NCBI GenBank assembly: GCA_945903675.1
Contig: CAMDOP010000238.1
Coordinates: 1 to 5,371 of the forward strand
DNA from: Crenothrix polyspora
GTDB taxonomy: Bacteria > Pseudomonadota > Gammaproteobacteria > Methylococcales > Methylomonadaceae
Reading direction: 5' to 3'
Length of the DNA: 5,371 bases
The notes beneath the pieces were generated by a model. That model was not told the DNA's origin and did no database searches. It saw only the letters and a program-made list of their open reading frames with translations. Below, piece by piece: positions 5,224 through 5,371 of this stretch (positions within the stretch are counted from its first letter, which is position 1; each line of letters begins with the position of its first letter). A program made the position numbers and the translations under genes.

Positions 5224-5371
5224 AAAAAAACAAATAATGAGGTCGCTATCGCGACGATGTGTTAATCGGGTATTCGCACCCGAAGGCGAGATACTTTCTT
5301 TTGCTCCGCCAAAAGAAAGTATCCAAAGAAAAGGCGGCTCGATTGCCGCTGCTTCCTGCGCTCCTCGATTT
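5224..5371 (+). repeat. Long interspersed repeat, left part (runs off the window)
   Basis: This is a direct copy of 1667-1815 in the same orientation. The only differences I see are a short block after GCGACGAT (GTGTT here, AGCTTT there, a 1-base indel) and one G/A change near the end of the window. It includes the 11-bp stem (5292-5302 with 5311-5321). It starts with the same A-run and CAAATAATGAGG, preceded by unrelated sequence. The near identity indicates recent spread or homogenisation. Its right part would lie beyond 5371. Confidence 0.85.

Noticed and set aside
1667..5371. CRISPR array or composite transposon formed by the repeat copies
   Set aside because: The copies are kilobases apart with housekeeping genes between them, without regular short spacers, cas genes or a transposase in the interval.

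Overview
The window looks like an accessory-littered stretch of a gammaproteobacterial chromosome with moderate to low GC. The evidence is the DapC-DapD pair of the succinylase lysine pathway, a YehS/DUF1456 protein close to the E. coli one, and many short palindromic repeats. The repeat style reminds me of methanotrophs such as Methylobacter or Methylomonas; that is recollection, not a search result.

Layout. Positions 1-198 hold the C-terminal end of an IS110-family transposase that continues off the left edge. About 50 bases later comes the right-hand tail (248-311) of an interspersed repeat. A fuller copy of that repeat lies at 1667-1950, and another begins at 5224 and runs off the right edge. 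A LeuB-like NAD-dependent dehydrogenase is on the minus strand (326-1432), with a perfect 11-bp inverted repeat just upstream. The 923-bp gap from 1433 to 2355 is mostly repeat: the long interspersed element, a heptamer tandem array and a 78-bp palindromic element. A weak hairpin with a T-run lies just before dapC. dapC (2356-3594) and dapD (3604-4422) follow, 9 bp apart and almost certainly co-transcribed. A repeat-containing gap with another palindromic element leads to yehS (4705-5178).

How the genes work together. DapD and DapC carry out consecutive steps towards meso-diaminopimelate and lysine. DapD succinylates tetrahydrodipicolinate, and DapC transaminates the product. The LeuB-like enzyme belongs to the isopropylmalate/isocitrate dehydrogenase family, but it has no leuA, leuC or leuD beside it and an altered substrate loop, so its substrate is uncertain. 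YehS has no known function.

Most notable: a 54-bp palindromic repeat lies in frame inside dapC and adds about 16-18 residues to a conserved enzyme. The IS110 element also appears to sit inside a copy of the long repeat, with the junction at a CT dinucleotide. I found no complete new multi-gene system here. The interest lies in the repeats and in how they interact with genes.
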